The position numbers were made by a program, and so were the translations under genes. Below are positions 8,354-16,889 of a stretch of DNA of 44,447 bases, one piece after another. The stretch comes from Prevotellaceae bacterium UBA6858 (GTDB taxonomy: Bacteria > Bacteroidota > Bacteroidia > Bacteroidales > Bacteroidaceae), in contig DKDC01000006.1 of assembly GCA_002451695.1 (NCBI GenBank), positions 348 through 44,794 of the forward strand, read 5' to 3'. Numbering within the stretch: position 1 is the stretch's first letter; each line of letters starts with the position of its first letter. Below the pieces are notes generated by a model. That model was not told the origin of the DNA. It saw only the letters and a list, made by a program, of their open reading frames with translations, and made no database searches.

Positions 8354-9349
8354 TTACAGTTGCCCGATGAGCCGTTTGAGGGCTTCGTACAGGTTGTCTT
8401 GCGGAAGGAGCGCAAGCTTTTTGCGTATGTGAACACGCTGCGTGTTTATGTTGGTTTTGCTCTTGCTTAGCAGCCGGCATATCTCGCCCTGCTTTTTGCC
8501 CTGTATGATGAGCATACATATTTCCCGCTCCGACGGCGTGAGGCTTGGGAGCGACTTTTTCAGTTTTTTGAGTATTGATTTCGACTCATTGGCGTATGAC
8601 AGCACGTTGGCTATTATGTTTCTCGTGGTTTCGGGACTTAGCTCGTTGAACAGCCTTTCGACGATTGCGGGGGAGTAAGTCTTTCTGCCAAGGTGGATGT
8701 ACGCCCTCATTTGCGGTCTTTTCATTCGGAAAAGGAAAAGAAGCTCCTGCTCGTCCCGCCGGAATTTAACGTTCTCGCTGTTAAGCAGTGCCGAGTTGGC
8801 CACAAGCCTTTCACCGCAGAACGACATCATGATGAAGGAGATGAGGATAAGCAGTAAGAAATCGCGCAACGGCTCTCCGCTCTCCATCCGGCACATGGAA
8901 TACACGCACACGGCGGCAGTCATGCCGCCAAGCAGAAAGGAGTTCCATTTAAGGTAGGACATAGTGGAGTACAGGCTGTTCAGCGCAAGAAGCACGATGT
9001 TTGCAAGGGCGATTTGGTCGGTGAAGTCGGAACCGTCGCTGATAAACACTACGGTTTCTGCCGAAAGAAACAGGTGGGACGTGATGGTGGTTGCATACAG
9101 GCAGGTCTTGAGCGGCATGACACGGCACACATACAGGACAAACAAAGCGACGACAGAAAACAAAAACAAGACGTTTGTCCTTAAAAACAGCGGATTGTCG
9201 AGCCCGGTCAAGCCTGTTATGTTGAAAACAAGGCCAACAATAAGAATGGATTCGTAGAATATAAGCGTCATAAGACGCTGCCGTCCTATGAAAGAAACTT
9301 CGCGCAAAAGAAAGTTGCGCAACAGGGATTTGTTTGTATGATTGCTCAT
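8354..9349 (-). CDS. membrane-anchored LuxR-type transcriptional regulator (paralogue 1)
   Basis: The 331-residue protein opens with a short basic stretch ending FIGRQRLMTLIFY. About six hydrophobic segments follow (residues about 25-190), then a cytoplasmic linker (SENVKFRRDEQELLFLFRMKR), and a C-terminal LuxR/GerE helix-turn-helix: LPSLTPSEREICMLIIQGKK, then GEICRLLSKSKTNINTQ and the recognition helix RVHIRKKL. It is clearly paralogous to the protein at 15538: same opening, same linker logic, same LTPSERE motif. The membrane part suggests signal sensing at the inner membrane, but the signal is unknown. It is divergent from the T9SS substrate gene at 9674. Function beyond 'regulator' is inference. 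Confidence 0.8.
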   Translation of the reverse strand: MSNHTNKSLLRNFLLREVSFIGRQRLMTLIFYESILIVGLVFNITGLTGLDNPLFLRTNVLFLFSVVALFVLYVCRVMPLKTCLYATTITSHLFLSAETVVFISDGSDFTDQIALANIVLLALNSLYSTMSYLKWNSFLLGGMTAAVCVYSMCRMESGEPLRDFLLLILISFIMMSFCGERLVANSALLNSENVKFRRDEQELLFLFRMKRPQMRAYIHLGRKTYSPAIVERLFNELSPETTRNIIANVLSYANESKSILKKLKKSLPSLTPSEREICMLIIQGKKQGEICRLLSKSKTNINTQRVHIRKKLALLPQDNLYEALKRLIGQL

Positions 9350-9673
9350 TTCCCTTTATTACAATACGTGGCTTATGAAGTTTGTTGTTCAGCAGTTTTC
9401 AGCTTGTGCAAAAATAACAAATTGTTTTGATTTGCAAAGAGTTTATGCAATAATATTGTCTTGTTGTGTAATCGTGTTTTATTGTTTGAAAACCCAAGGG
9501 CAAAAATACATAATGAAGAAATTTTGGAATATGACAACAGTAAACTGGTATAAGACAAAAATCACAATCCTTGGTTTGAATAGTTTTGCAGCGTGTTTTG
9601 AGTACAAGGCTAAATAAAGCGAAATATTGCCATGGAACAAACACATTAGTGCAGTCCACAAGATAACTAAACA
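9350..9673. promoter_or_regulatory. divergent intergenic region with minus-strand promoter (9409-9438)
   Basis: This 324-base AT-rich gap separates the LuxR-type gene (minus) from the secreted-protein gene (plus). On the minus strand TTTG (9438-9435), an 18-base spacer and TATTTTTG (9416-9409) match a Bacteroidales promoter for the regulator. No clear promoter for the plus-strand gene was found, and no gene of its own. The plus-strand ORF here is AT-rich with no family look. Confidence 0.5.
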
Positions 9674-12600
9674 ATGATATTTTCAATGAGAACTGACAAA
9701 CTGATGAGGAGAGGGAGGCGAATGCTGACGGCAGCGGCCTTTCTCTTTGCGTTTGCCGAGGCGAACGCGCAAAATGTGTTCGTAACACCACAAACCGGAA
9801 AATTGATTGCGGCGCTGACAAGCAGCACTGAGGCGGGGTTTCAAAGGGGATGGAACTCCTTATGGAAGCACAACCAGCTTCCGTTGACGATAACGGTGGC
9901 GGATGGAGGCGAGCTTACTGACGCGGGCGAGCTGAAAATTCCCGCAGCAAACTTGAATCTTTCCGAGAATGGGGACGCTTTGGTTTTGAGCGGCGGACAG
10001 ACATACGACTCTTATATGGTCGTTACCTTGCCGAAAGGATACAGGTTTACAGGCTACAATATGACCTTGCAGAACAATATGGACGGAGCGACATTCGGCG
10101 GTTTCACATTTACGAAAATGGACAAGACGTTTTGTGAAACCAACAGCGCATTTGACAAAAACAGCGCAATGTCGGTTGCCAAGAATGATGCGGGCGCAAC
10201 AGCTATGACTGCCGGCGACAAAAAGGAATACACCATAGCGCGCCAGTCAAAAGGAAATGGCGACATGGGAAACCGGCTGTATTTTCTTCTGTCGCGTTCA
10301 GCAAGCGGCTTTTATGCCGTAACGATAAAGTCTTTTGAGGTGTTTTTCGCTACCGACGACTTTACGGCAACGATGTCTCCCGGCAATTTGCAGGAAGCCG
10401 TCAGCTTTTGCGAAGTGCCTTTCCTTATAGACAAGTTCGACTTGGGCGAAATTAAGAAGAACACCAAAGACGGCAGCACGTATTACAGCTACGATTACCA
10501 GAATGTAAAGGACGCGACGGCAAACAACGTGCTTTACCAGCAGGATGCGGTGAGCGGCGGATTGGCTGGCGACTTTGCTGCGGCAAAGCATATTTCGTCG
10601 CAGACTGCGGGCGGGCAGTCGTGGTTCGCGCTAAGCGGCGATACGTATTACGCCGAGTCTCCCACATCAATAAAACTTTCTGACGGAACTACTGAATTGC
10701 CGGTTGGCTACCGCATAACAGGCGCGAAACTCAAACTCGCCGGAAAATCAGAGGCGGGGTTCTCCATCACCATGCAGCAAAACGGGAAAACCGTATATTT
10801 GGGTACAGACCTTAAGTTTTCAAGCAGCGCCACCGTTTGGGAATGGGAAGGAAAAAAGATCAAGTGCGGAGACAAGTACTTGAACATAATACGTGATGGA
10901 TATATAAGTCCGACCTATAAAATAGAGTTGGCAGGCAGTGTGGGCGACGGTATTTCTTTTGAAGTGGCAAACGGAATGCTCCGTGGAGTTTATAAAGGTT
11001 CTATCTATAGTAGCGATGGCTATGTAACGATGTCTTCCGACGGCGAATTAACGCTTACAAGTACAAGCTCGTCAGCAACTGCATCATATTTGGTAAGGGA
11101 ATACATCCCTGACTATACGGTGAAACTGTATGGGACTGACAAGGACAATCCTGTGAAAACGGTCAACGCTTCGGACGAGGAACAGACTGTGGAGGTCGGC
11201 AGCCTTAACAACGACGCCGTGAAGTTTTCGGTCGAGGGACTTGAGGGCGATGCCAAAGCTTTGGTGCAGGTGGAGCTTACTATGGAATACCTCAATCCCT
11301 ATATCAGCAGCCTTGATGTCGTTTGCCACGAAGCCAACGGGCAGAGCGTGAAGCAGACTTTGAACACAAACAACTTTGAGGTGAGGGGCGGAGAGTTCAA
11401 GTTCCATGTCCCCGAAGACGGCGGCAGCAAATGCACGTTCTCTTTTGAGAACCTGAAGAGCAACTATGCCGACAATACATATTATAATGGCGAGCGTAAC
11501 GGCACGTCGCGCTACAATTTCGTGGAGTCGGAATACTGGACAAGCGGCAAGGGACTGAAACTGTACGAGGGCTACGACCCGAACGCCGCTTACGAGACAA
11601 AGGTTTCCACCGTTTTGGCAGGAACAGTCCCGTTCCGTTTCAGCAATGTTGACGAGTTGGAGAACACCAGCACGTCCGAGAAGGCAAGGCAGCTTGAGGA
11701 ATACCCGTTCTCGCTGGAGGCTTACAGGGCGCAGACAAAGCCCGCCGCAGGAGAATTCAAGCAGTTCGAGCTTGCCGTGGGCGACAAAGGGACGGCTTAC
11801 TTGTTCGTCGCAGATGAAACGCGCTATAACATAGCTCCCACCACGGCTTCGGAACACCGCTATTTTGCCTACTACAAAATGGATGTGGAGCTTTTGAAGG
11901 GAACATACACCGCCAATACGGAATTTACCAAGGTATATGAATCTACTTGCTATGAGGGCGACAAGACCGCCGCGATGTGGGGCGCGAAAGTAACCACGGT
12001 CGGCGAAACAGGAGAGAATGTGGCAGGAAATCTCACGACTGCGCAAATCAAGGCGCAGCTTGACGGGAAACTCGCCGGTGAGGGCATTGAAGCAAGCCAA
12101 ATTCTCTATGTTGACTTGAGCGGGCTGAACAGCGTTGTCGAGACAGAGGACGTTACGTTCGAGAACCTGCGCGACGGTCTTGCGCCAAACACTTTGGTAT
12201 ATCTTCCCAAGGGCGTGAATGCCGGCACATACAACTATTCTTCGCAGCTTCAGGACGGTTCGGCGTTCTATGCTTGCGACAACATAAGGATTGCCGACAA
12301 ATATCCGTTCTTCGCGCCATACGGAATAACAGTAACCGCAGAGCAATTCGTGGAATACACCCGTAAAATAACCATTGACAAGAACGGAAAAGTGAGGATT
12401 GCCACCGTGATGCTGCCTTTCACCGTGAGCGTGGAGGGCAGCGGACTGCACACAAACGAGGACGGCACTTCGCTGTCGGTGTGGACAATGCAGGAGAACA
12501 ACTTCATCAGCACCATCTCGCCCGATGGCAATCCCACCAACTATAATTCGGACGTGCATTTTGTGGAATACTCATCGTTTACAGGCAAAACCGAGGCTGA

Positions 12601-13177
12601 CGCACCGTATATGGTCAAAGTTGAAAACGCCCCCGGGGATGCCGGCTCGTCATTCACCATAAAGCAGTACGGCTCTAACATCGAGGCAACCAAGCGCGGC
12701 GGAATTTACAGCGGCGGCACTTCGACGGGAACACTCGGCGGAGGGGCGTTCACATTTACGCCCAAGGCTTCGTATGCAGGCATGAAACTCGCCAAGGCAG
12801 GAAACTTCTTCTATTTCGGACAGGGAATGTTCCTCAACTCGCAGAACATAAACGGCGACTATCTTTATTGCTACCCATTCCGCGCAGTTTACGAATATGG
12901 CGGCGGCGCGGCGGCAAAGACCTTTGATGTGGCGTTTGGCGAGAACCAAGGCGAGACAACCGGGATTAAGAATGTCGAAAACACAGATGCCTCTGTAGAA
13001 ATCACACCCATTGCGGGCGGATTGTCAATAAGCGCAAGAAAGGCTGCGGAGCTGACTGTCTATGACATGAGCGGCGTTGCCGTGAAACGCCTTGGCGTTG
13101 CTGCTGGTGAGACACAGAATGTGAGCTTGCCGGCGGGCATATATCTCGTGAACAAGAGAAAAGTGGCAGTAAAGTAA
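9674..13177 (+). CDS. large secreted protein with type IX secretion (Por) C-terminal sorting domain
   Basis: The 1167-residue protein has a basic N-terminus and signal peptide (RMLTAAAFLFAFAEANA, cut before QNVF). A long, Gly/Ser/Thr-rich beta-type body follows with no catalytic motif I recognise. The last roughly 70 residues are a type A T9SS tail: TTGIKNVENTDASVEITP, then LTVYDMSGVAVKRLGV, then the terminal LPAGIYLVNKRKVAVK. It is therefore expected to cross the outer membrane by type IX secretion and be anchored or released. A second in-frame ATG at 9686 is an equally possible start. It is followed by a 70-residue gene 20 bases on and a strong terminator at 13447. The function of the body is unknown; adhesin or polymer-binding is only a guess. 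Confidence 0.85.
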   Translation: MIFSMRTDKLMRRGRRMLTAAAFLFAFAEANAQNVFVTPQTGKLIAALTSSTEAGFQRGWNSLWKHNQLPLTITVADGGELTDAGELKIPAANLNLSENGDALVLSGGQTYDSYMVVTLPKGYRFTGYNMTLQNNMDGATFGGFTFTKMDKTFCETNSAFDKNSAMSVAKNDAGATAMTAGDKKEYTIARQSKGNGDMGNRLYFLLSRSASGFYAVTIKSFEVFFATDDFTATMSPGNLQEAVSFCEVPFLIDKFDLGEIKKNTKDGSTYYSYDYQNVKDATANNVLYQQDAVSGGLAGDFAAAKHISSQTAGGQSWFALSGDTYYAESPTSIKLSDGTTELPVGYRITGAKLKLAGKSEAGFSITMQQNGKTVYLGTDLKFSSSATVWEWEGKKIKCGDKYLNIIRDGYISPTYKIELAGSVGDGISFEVANGMLRGVYKGSIYSSDGYVTMSSDGELTLTSTSSSATASYLVREYIPDYTVKLYGTDKDNPVKTVNASDEEQTVEVGSLNNDAVKFSVEGLEGDAKALVQVELTMEYLNPYISSLDVVCHEANGQSVKQTLNTNNFEVRGGEFKFHVPEDGGSKCTFSFENLKSNYADNTYYNGERNGTSRYNFVESEYWTSGKGLKLYEGYDPNAAYETKVSTVLAGTVPFRFSNVDELENTSTSEKARQLEEYPFSLEAYRAQTKPAAGEFKQFELAVGDKGTAYLFVADETRYNIAPTTASEHRYFAYYKMDVELLKGTYTANTEFTKVYESTCYEGDKTAAMWGAKVTTVGETGENVAGNLTTAQIKAQLDGKLAGEGIEASQILYVDLSGLNSVVETEDVTFENLRDGLAPNTLVYLPKGVNAGTYNYSSQLQDGSAFYACDNIRIADKYPFFAPYGITVTAEQFVEYTRKITIDKNGKVRIATVMLPFTVSVEGSGLHTNEDGTSLSVWTMQENNFISTISPDGNPTNYNSDVHFVEYSSFTGKTEADAPYMVKVENAPGDAGSSFTIKQYGSNIEATKRGGIYSGGTSTGTLGGGAFTFTPKASYAGMKLAKAGNFFYFGQGMFLNSQNINGDYLYCYPFRAVYEYGGGAAAKTFDVAFGENQGETTGIKNVENTDASVEITPIAGGLSISARKAAELTVYDMSGVAVKRLGVAAGETQNVSLPAGIYLVNKRKVAVK

Positions 13178-13197
13178 CCATGTAAACAAAGAAACCA

Positions 13198-13410
13198 ATG
13201 AAGAAGAAATATATTAGACCGCAAATAGAGGTTCTGGAAGTAGAAAATGTGCAACCTTTCTCCGCAAGTCCTATCGACGGACAGACGGATCACGCCGATT
13301 CGCGCCGTCATGATTACGATGACACCTTTTATGATGACGAAGGTGTGTTCGGCTCGGTTGAATGGAACAATGACGTAGGTTTCCAGAACAAGGGGCATTT
13401 ATGGGATTAG
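13198..13410 (+). CDS. small acidic protein of the MKKxYxxPxxEVxxxE type, linked to a T9SS substrate
   Basis: The 70-residue product begins MKKKYIRPQIEVLEVENVQP, a pattern I associate with short Bacteroidales proteins of unknown role that follow secreted-protein genes. The middle is rich in Asp, His and Arg (HADSRRHDYDDTFYDDEG). There is no classic hydrophobic signal peptide. It starts 20 bases after the large T9SS substrate and ends just before a strong terminator, so the two form one transcript. A regulatory peptide, secretion accessory or precursor peptide are all possible; none is shown by the sequence. Confidence 0.7.
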   Translation: MKKKYIRPQIEVLEVENVQPFSASPIDGQTDHADSRRHDYDDTFYDDEGVFGSVEWNNDVGFQNKGHLWD

Positions 13411-13446
13411 CCTGAATCTTTACAGAAAAATCACATTGATGGAGGG

Positions 13447-13491
13447 CGTGTCCGGGGAAGTTGCTTTTTGGCTTCCTCGGACACGTTTTTT
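13447..13491 (+). terminator. Rho-independent terminator of the T9SS-substrate operon
   Basis: Arms CGTGTCCGGGGAAG and CTTCCTCGGACACG form a 14-pair stem with one G-T wobble. The 11-base loop is TTGCTTTTTGG, and six T follow (13486-13491). It closes the two-gene unit 9674-13410. Confidence 0.9.
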
Positions 13492-13522
13492 ACAGCGGCA
13501 ATGCCGCCCCGGCAGCCGTATT

Positions 13523-13618
13523 TACCTTTGTTCTGGATAAGAAATCATAAAAGCCGGAGGTGTTCTGTGGCCTCCACGGCGTTCCGTGTGGCCTGCTTGC
13601 AGCCGAAGCAACTGCAAG
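13523..13618 (+). ncRNA. candidate structured RNA: three hairpins after a TACCTTTG element
   Basis: A TAnnTTTG element (TACCTTTG, 13523-13530) is followed by three small inverted repeats: GGAGG...CCTCC (13556-13575), CCACGG...CCGTG (13574-13588), and a perfect CTTGCAG/CTGCAAG (13596-13602 with 13612-13618, loop CCGAAGCAA). A similar TTGCAG/CTGCAA hairpin with a 9-base loop lies at 32237-32257. In both places the dispersed repeat follows on the same strand. No open frame of merit covers it, no -33 box is seen and no terminator of its own is visible apart from the repeat core, so a transcript is uncertain. Confidence 0.3.
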
Positions 13619-13690
13619 AATGCCAAAAAACATATAAAACTCTGGTTTCCAGAATAATGCCCAATTTAAGAATGTATAAAATAACATTTT

Positions 13691-13863
13691 GTTTTTCAGA
13701 TGTTTGCAAATAAAGAAAAAAGGTCTGATGTAGTCTGGATTATATCAGACAAAATTTTTTCTACGTCCCATGTAGTTTTTTCCATGTCCGATGCAGTTTC
13801 CTCGGTTTCGGTGTTGCACCATTTGCAGGGGCGTATTGCAAACGCCATGCACGCCACCGCCCG
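13691..13863 (+). repeat. dispersed intergenic repeat, copy C
   Basis: It starts with TTTTTCAGATGTTTGCAAAT and an A-run. The hairpin core is GTCTGATGTA...TATATCAGAC (13723-13750), followed by two 21-base subrepeats (CCCATGTAGTTTTTTCC and CCGATGCAGTTTCC). It ends in a degenerate palindrome, GGGGCGTATTGCAAACGCC. The orientation is that of copy B. It lies between the T9SS-substrate operon and the AraC-type gene. Confidence 0.82.
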
Positions 13864-13996
13864 AAACACATTGCGCAAACAAAGCAAACCTTGACGGCAA
13901 CGCGGTAAAAACGTGCAATCCTGTCTGAATTTTAGGGGTCTCTTATCGCAAACTCGCGTTGTTGGTTTACGGAAGCACTTGTTTGTCTGATTATTA

Positions 13997-14027
13997 TTTG
14001 CCGTGGGGAAAATTTTAACTATATTTG
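13997..14027 (+). promoter_or_regulatory. Bacteroidales-type promoter of the AraC-family gene
   Basis: TTTG (13997-14000), a 19-base spacer and TATATTTG (14020-14027) match the -33/-7 consensus exactly. The predicted transcript start near 14034 lies 14 bases before the ATG at 14048. This rules out the longer GTG start at 14003. Confidence 0.75.
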
Positions 14028-14047
14028 CTGAAAGAAAAGATAAAGCC

Positions 14048-15139
14048 ATGATAACAGCTTTCTACATAACCAGCGCCGTGCTTGTAATCCTCCTCGTTTC
14101 TGTTACGGTTAAGTTTGCGACGCAGGGGCGCGATTTGGACGATCCGCCTTTTCAGATACGCCGCAAGGCGTTCGTAGTTTTTTACATCATTCTTGTGGTG
14201 AACGTGGCCCTTTCCCTCACCATTGTGCATCCGCAGGGCGTGGAAGTTTACAGCACGCTGCCGATATGCACCCTTTATTTCGTGTTCTCCGCCTTTATGA
14301 TGATGTCAACGGCGCACTTCGGAAAGGACTATTACCGCAATGTGTTCATATGGTTTCTGATTATGCAGTACGGCTTCATGCTTTTGGGGCTTAGCGTCTT
14401 GTGCCGTTTTTTCGGGCTTTACGAGCCGATGTTTACGCTCGACGGCATGTTTGACGCCCACAACCATTTCATAGCTTACGGCAGGATTTACTTTCTCGCC
14501 ATAATGCTTGCCGTGTATTTCCTGATGATTTTGGTTTTGGCGGAGTCGTATGTAAGCTGCCGCAGGCGCAGGAAGTATGAGACGAGCGAGTTCAACGCCC
14601 GCCCCGAATATGGGGCGGAAAATCTGAACATACTGCTGTATGTGGTGGTGTTCACAGCCGCAATGGCCAGTTACTTCATCCCGAGCATCCTTCCGCATAT
14701 TATATGCAACGCGCTGCTGGCGGCAATGGCGGTGCGCTCAAGTTTCACGTTCAGCAACTATCTCAATGCCATGCGCGGCGGCATAAGGGCGAAAAAGCTC
14801 TATCTGGAGATAAGCGGGAAGCTGGACAAAATGCTTGAAAACGAGAAAGACAATCCCATATACAAAAGCAACACGAATATTGACGACATTTCCGAAGCCT
14901 TGCAGGTGAGCCGCGACGACATGAGCAACTACATATACCAGGAGCTCGGCTCTAGTTTTGCGGCGTGGGTGTGCGAGAAAAAACTGCTCCGCTGCGCCCG
15001 GCTTATAGCCACAACCGACCGCAAGATAAGCGAAATAGCCATAAACACGGGCTATATGGATCTCCCGGCAATGAGCAAGGCGTTCAAGAAACGCTTCGGG
15101 GTTACGCCGTCAGAGTACCGCAAGCGCAATGCGCCTTGA
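14048..15139 (+). CDS. AraC-family transcriptional regulator with polytopic membrane N-terminus
   Basis: From the ATG at 14048 the product has 363 residues. The first roughly 240 residues contain about seven hydrophobic helices (opening MITAFYITSAVLVILLVSV). The C-terminal roughly 110 residues are an AraC-type double helix-turn-helix: NIDDISEALQVSRDDMSNYI, then IATTDRKISEIAINTGYMD and FKKRFGVTPSEYRKRN. A membrane sensor directly joined to an AraC DNA-binding domain implies response to an envelope signal. It lies between the two paralogous LuxR-type membrane regulators and downstream of the T9SS substrate. Targets and ligand are unknown. Confidence 0.85.
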   Translation: MITAFYITSAVLVILLVSVTVKFATQGRDLDDPPFQIRRKAFVVFYIILVVNVALSLTIVHPQGVEVYSTLPICTLYFVFSAFMMMSTAHFGKDYYRNVFIWFLIMQYGFMLLGLSVLCRFFGLYEPMFTLDGMFDAHNHFIAYGRIYFLAIMLAVYFLMILVLAESYVSCRRRRKYETSEFNARPEYGAENLNILLYVVVFTAAMASYFIPSILPHIICNALLAAMAVRSSFTFSNYLNAMRGGIRAKKLYLEISGKLDKMLENEKDNPIYKSNTNIDDISEALQVSRDDMSNYIYQELGSSFAAWVCEKKLLRCARLIATTDRKISEIAINTGYMDLPAMSKAFKKRFGVTPSEYRKRNAP

Positions 15140-15270
15140 GGAAAACCGGCGCAAAGGTTTTGCTTGCCCGTAAGCCAAGGCCGTTTTTGGGGGATTTTCG
15201 TCTGCGGCATTTCCAAGTGCGCAGTTCTTCGGGCAGCGTCCCGATTTTGCGGCACCGCATATGCGTATGC

Positions 15271-15306
15271 AAAAAAACAGCCCCGGCGATTCGCTCGTGG
15301 GGGCTG
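15271..15306 (-). terminator. terminator of the candidate small RNA
   Basis: Minus strand: CAGCCCC stem arm, 15-base GC-rich loop region, GGGGCTG arm, then seven T. The plus strand has no T-run after the stem, so direction is clear. Confidence 0.8.
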
Positions 15307-15405
15307 AACATAATAAATAAGAGTTGAAAATGTGAAAATCAGTCTAAACAGTTTCCTTTGCGTTGCAGCCTTTGTTTTGCGGCTGCCGTATGTGGTTTTG
15401 TTAAA
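15271..15405 (-). ncRNA. candidate small RNA, about 135 nt, with own promoter and terminator
   Basis: On the minus strand CTTG (-33 like), a 20-base spacer and TATCTTTG (15419-15412) form a Bacteroidales promoter. The predicted start is near 15405. The transcript can fold CAGTTT/AAACTG around an inner GCAGCC/GGCTGC hairpin. It ends in CAGCCCC...GGGGCTG followed by seven T (15306-15271), a textbook terminator. An open frame on this strand spans it but reads through the terminator and resembles nothing. I do not recognise the RNA family. It is antisense to nothing coding; its 3' end is 130 bases past the AraC gene's stop. Confidence 0.55.
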
Positions 15406-15411
15406 CTGCGG

Positions 15412-15443
15412 CAAAGATATAAACGAATGGCGTTAAGACCAAG
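15412..15443 (-). promoter_or_regulatory. promoter of the candidate small RNA
   Basis: Minus strand: CTTG, 20-base spacer, TATCTTTG. It fits the Bacteroidales consensus with one mismatch in the -33 box and points away from the LuxR-type gene at 15538. Confidence 0.6.
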
Positions 15444-15537
15444 TTTTGGTGTAATCAAAAACAGTCAATATCGATTTTCTTTCTTAATTTTACACGTCAA
15501 ATAACGTCAATATCACTCGAAACAATTAATAAACACC

Positions 15538-16581
15538 ATGTTTTCACCTCAAAAACCCTTGGAGAAAAAGAATCCCGTGTCGCGTTTCATATACCGTGAG
15601 CATACGTTTCTCGGCAGACAGCGGCTGCTTTCGCTGATATACTTCACGTTGCAGATAACGCTTGTAACGGTGCTCTTTCTGCCCAAGGCCATAGCCGCGT
15701 CGCGCGTGTTTTTTGTGGCTGTGATGTGTCTGCTCCAATGCGTGGCGGCATTTTCGTTTTTGGGGTATCTTAAAAAATGGCTGAAGCTGTCAAATTCCCT
15801 GCGCTTCATCATATATTCGGTGCATTTGGCCATTTCGCTGCAGATGATTTACATTTCCGTGAACAACGTGGAGCTGCTCACGGGTTTTCATAAGACTTTG
15901 ATGATGGGCAACATTACGCTTATGGTGCTCAATGTGGTTTTGTCGATAATAGCCTGCCAAAGGCACGACCCTTTGGTGTTGAGCCTTTTGTCGTTGGCGG
16001 TTTATGCCGCGTGCGCCGTCATAACCCGCGATCCGTGGTTCGAAATTCTTGCAGCCATCATTGTGATAACTTTTTTGCTGCTCGGGCTTCTTGGGAGCAG
16101 TCTTGTGTGGAGCACGCGCAAAATAGAGAAAGAGAACCTTACGCTGAAGAAGGAGGATGAGGAGCTTTTTGCGATTTTCAACCTGCGCAGGGAGCAGGTA
16201 AGGGCATACGTCAAGCTCGCCGAGCAGGAAATGTCGGACGATAAGGTGAGTGCAGTGTTCGACATCCTTGGCAAGAGGGCGCAGAAAAACGTGATGTACA
16301 ACATGAAACGTTATTTCTACGCTAAAAAATTCAACGAGAAGGCGATAGGGGAGGTTCTGCCAAACCTCACGCCGTCCGAAAGGGAGGTTTGCCGGCTTGT
16401 GATGCAGGACAGAAAGTTGGGGGACATAAGCCGCATTTTGCAGAAGAACGAATCAAACATAACGACAACGCGCTCAAATGTGCGCAAGAAACTCGGCTTG
16501 AAACCCGAGGACGATTTGAAGGAAACCTTGTGGCGGCTAATGGATGAGGCAGGTTATTCCCACGACAAGTTCAAGGAATAA
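15538..16581 (+). CDS. membrane-anchored LuxR-type transcriptional regulator (paralogue 2)
   Basis: The 347-residue protein parallels the one at 8354-9349. It has a short cytoplasmic start (FIYREHTFLGRQRLLSLIYF), several hydrophobic helices (about residues 30-190), a charged linker (EKENLTLKKEDEELFAIFNL), then a LuxR/GerE domain (LPNLTPSEREVCRLVMQDRK, GDISRILQKNESNITTT, RSNVRKKLGL). No receiver or classical autoinducer-binding domain is present. The two paralogues bracket the T9SS substrate and the AraC-type gene, suggesting duplication of a regulatory module. A strongly AT-rich 115 bases precede the ATG; no exact promoter is identified there. Confidence 0.8.
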   Translation: MFSPQKPLEKKNPVSRFIYREHTFLGRQRLLSLIYFTLQITLVTVLFLPKAIAASRVFFVAVMCLLQCVAAFSFLGYLKKWLKLSNSLRFIIYSVHLAISLQMIYISVNNVELLTGFHKTLMMGNITLMVLNVVLSIIACQRHDPLVLSLLSLAVYAACAVITRDPWFEILAAIIVITFLLLGLLGSSLVWSTRKIEKENLTLKKEDEELFAIFNLRREQVRAYVKLAEQEMSDDKVSAVFDILGKRAQKNVMYNMKRYFYAKKFNEKAIGEVLPNLTPSEREVCRLVMQDRKLGDISRILQKNESNITTTRSNVRKKLGLKPEDDLKETLWRLMDEAGYSHDKFKE

Positions 16582-16591
16582 CCCACTGCGG

Positions 16592-16772
16592 TGTGTTTCA
16601 TGCGGTGGTGTACAGGGCGTATGCCATACGCCCCTACAAATGACGCAAAACCAATACCGCTAAAACTACATTTGATGTAGGAAAAACTATGTCCGATGTA
16701 GGAAAAATTATGTCTGATATAATTAAAACTACATCAGACATATTTTCGTGCTTTGCAAACTTCTGAAAAACA
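16592..16772 (-). repeat. dispersed intergenic repeat, copy D
   Basis: Same orientation as copy A. On the plus strand: palindrome GGGCGTATGCCATACGCCC, two 21-base subrepeats (CATTTGATGTAGGAAAAAC, ATGTCCGATGTAGGAAAAA), then the hairpin core (16712-16739) and a TTTGCAAACTTCTGAAAAAC tail that mirrors the entry of copies C and E. It lies between convergent genes (LuxR-type paralogue 2 and the YoeB-type toxin). Confidence 0.85.
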
Positions 16773-16889
16773 AGATTTTGCAAAATTGATATTTGTTTGT
16801 GCAAATCTTTGCGTATAAGGCGTTTGTTATGTTAATGGGAAAATGCCTTTTGTGTTGCGCTGTGATGAAAATGGGTGGGTTGGGGATTT

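Noticed and set aside
11084..12559. Long minus-strand open frame (491 codons) inside the T9SS-substrate gene
   Set aside because: It is antisense to a clearly coding frame with signal peptide and sorting tail; its composition is Cys/Arg/His-heavy with no domain.
14003..14047. GTG-started extension of the AraC-type regulator
   Set aside because: The consensus promoter's -7 box (14020-14027) lies inside it, so it would not be transcribed.
15052..15414. Minus-strand open frame over the small RNA region
   Set aside because: It crosses a strong terminator, overlaps the AraC gene's end and resembles no protein.
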